Positions 63,956-64,000 of a stretch of 64,000 nucleotides of DNA are shown one piece after another (the first letter of the stretch is position 1; every line of letters begins with the position of its first letter). The notes under the pieces are model-generated. The model was not told the origin of the DNA, searched no databases, and was given only the letters and a program-made list of their open reading frames with translations. The DNA comes from Rhizobium sp. GTDB lineage: Bacteria > Pseudomonadota > Alphaproteobacteria > Rhizobiales > Rhizobiaceae. Made by a program: the position numbers and the translations under genes. The stretch lies in NCBI GenBank assembly GCA_002796995.1, contig PEKW01000006.1, forward strand, positions 248,001-312,000, in the 5' to 3' direction.

Positions 63956-64000
63956 GTGAGGCCTCCTTCAAAGGGGTTCAGGTCTGGTACGGATATGGGA

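Overview
The window looks like a chromosomal segment of an alphaproteobacterium of the Rhizobiales, most likely Rhizobiaceae. The evidence is the uniformly high GC content with strong third-position bias, a complete CtrA/SciP/ChpT cell-cycle module, CcrM-type GANTC sites in front of ctrA, an alphaproteobacterial RpoH with its RpoH box, EipA (DUF1134), DgcA, and family-typical gene orders such as the liv operon carrying a DUF6867 protein. No integrase, transposase, prophage block or CRISPR array was seen. The genus cannot be fixed from the sequence alone.

Layout. 1-6.7 kb: the 5' part of urtA (urea ABC transporter binding protein) and a TerC-family membrane protein lie on the minus strand. Divergent from them is a large fused protein, with an NCS1 permease-like domain, a cysteine-rich module and a hybrid histidine kinase, translationally coupled to a REC-LuxR response regulator. 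6.8-14.3 kb: an acyl-CoA synthetase and a complete branched-chain amino acid ABC operon (livH-M-G-F, DUF6867, livK). 14.9-17 kb: an orphan DUF2793 protein and a LuxR-type regulator. 17-22 kb: a cell-cycle neighbourhood with sciP, pqiA-like, GNAT, fliJ-like, ctrA, a CheY-like protein, chpT and eipA. 22-31 kb: housekeeping genes (coiled-coil membrane protein, SpoU methyltransferase, RluA-type synthase, rpoH, a large acidic membrane protein, purA).

31-40.5 kb: a DMT exporter, followed by an apparent catabolic island. It holds a creatininase-family amidohydrolase, a LysR regulator, a three-gene NitT/TauT-type (NMT1/THI5-like) ABC importer, a CodA-like deaminase, a GlcD-like FAD oxidase and a flavodoxin-fold reductase. 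This set reads as uptake and hydrolysis or deamination of a small nitrogen heterocycle whose identity is unknown. 40.5-51 kb: LtrA, small exported proteins, RidA with an amine-oxidising flavoenzyme, ung, a DedA protein, a GT21 ceramide glucosyltransferase-like enzyme, a Tat-exported GMC dehydrogenase pair and a VOC protein. 51-64 kb: an RHH protein, HpcH/HpaI aldolase, a spermidine-synthase-like protein, dgcA, mnmA, tRNA-Met, a KpsC-like glycosyltransferase, a lipoprotein transglycosylase, a Tim44-domain protein, a cyanide-insensitive-type bd oxidase operon with a 37-residue third subunit, and serA.

The two most interesting systems are the transporter-fused sensor kinase beside the urea transporter (2380-6685) and the uncharacterised heterocycle-catabolism island (32206-40469). 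Functions are read from recognisable motifs and family knowledge; no database search was run.
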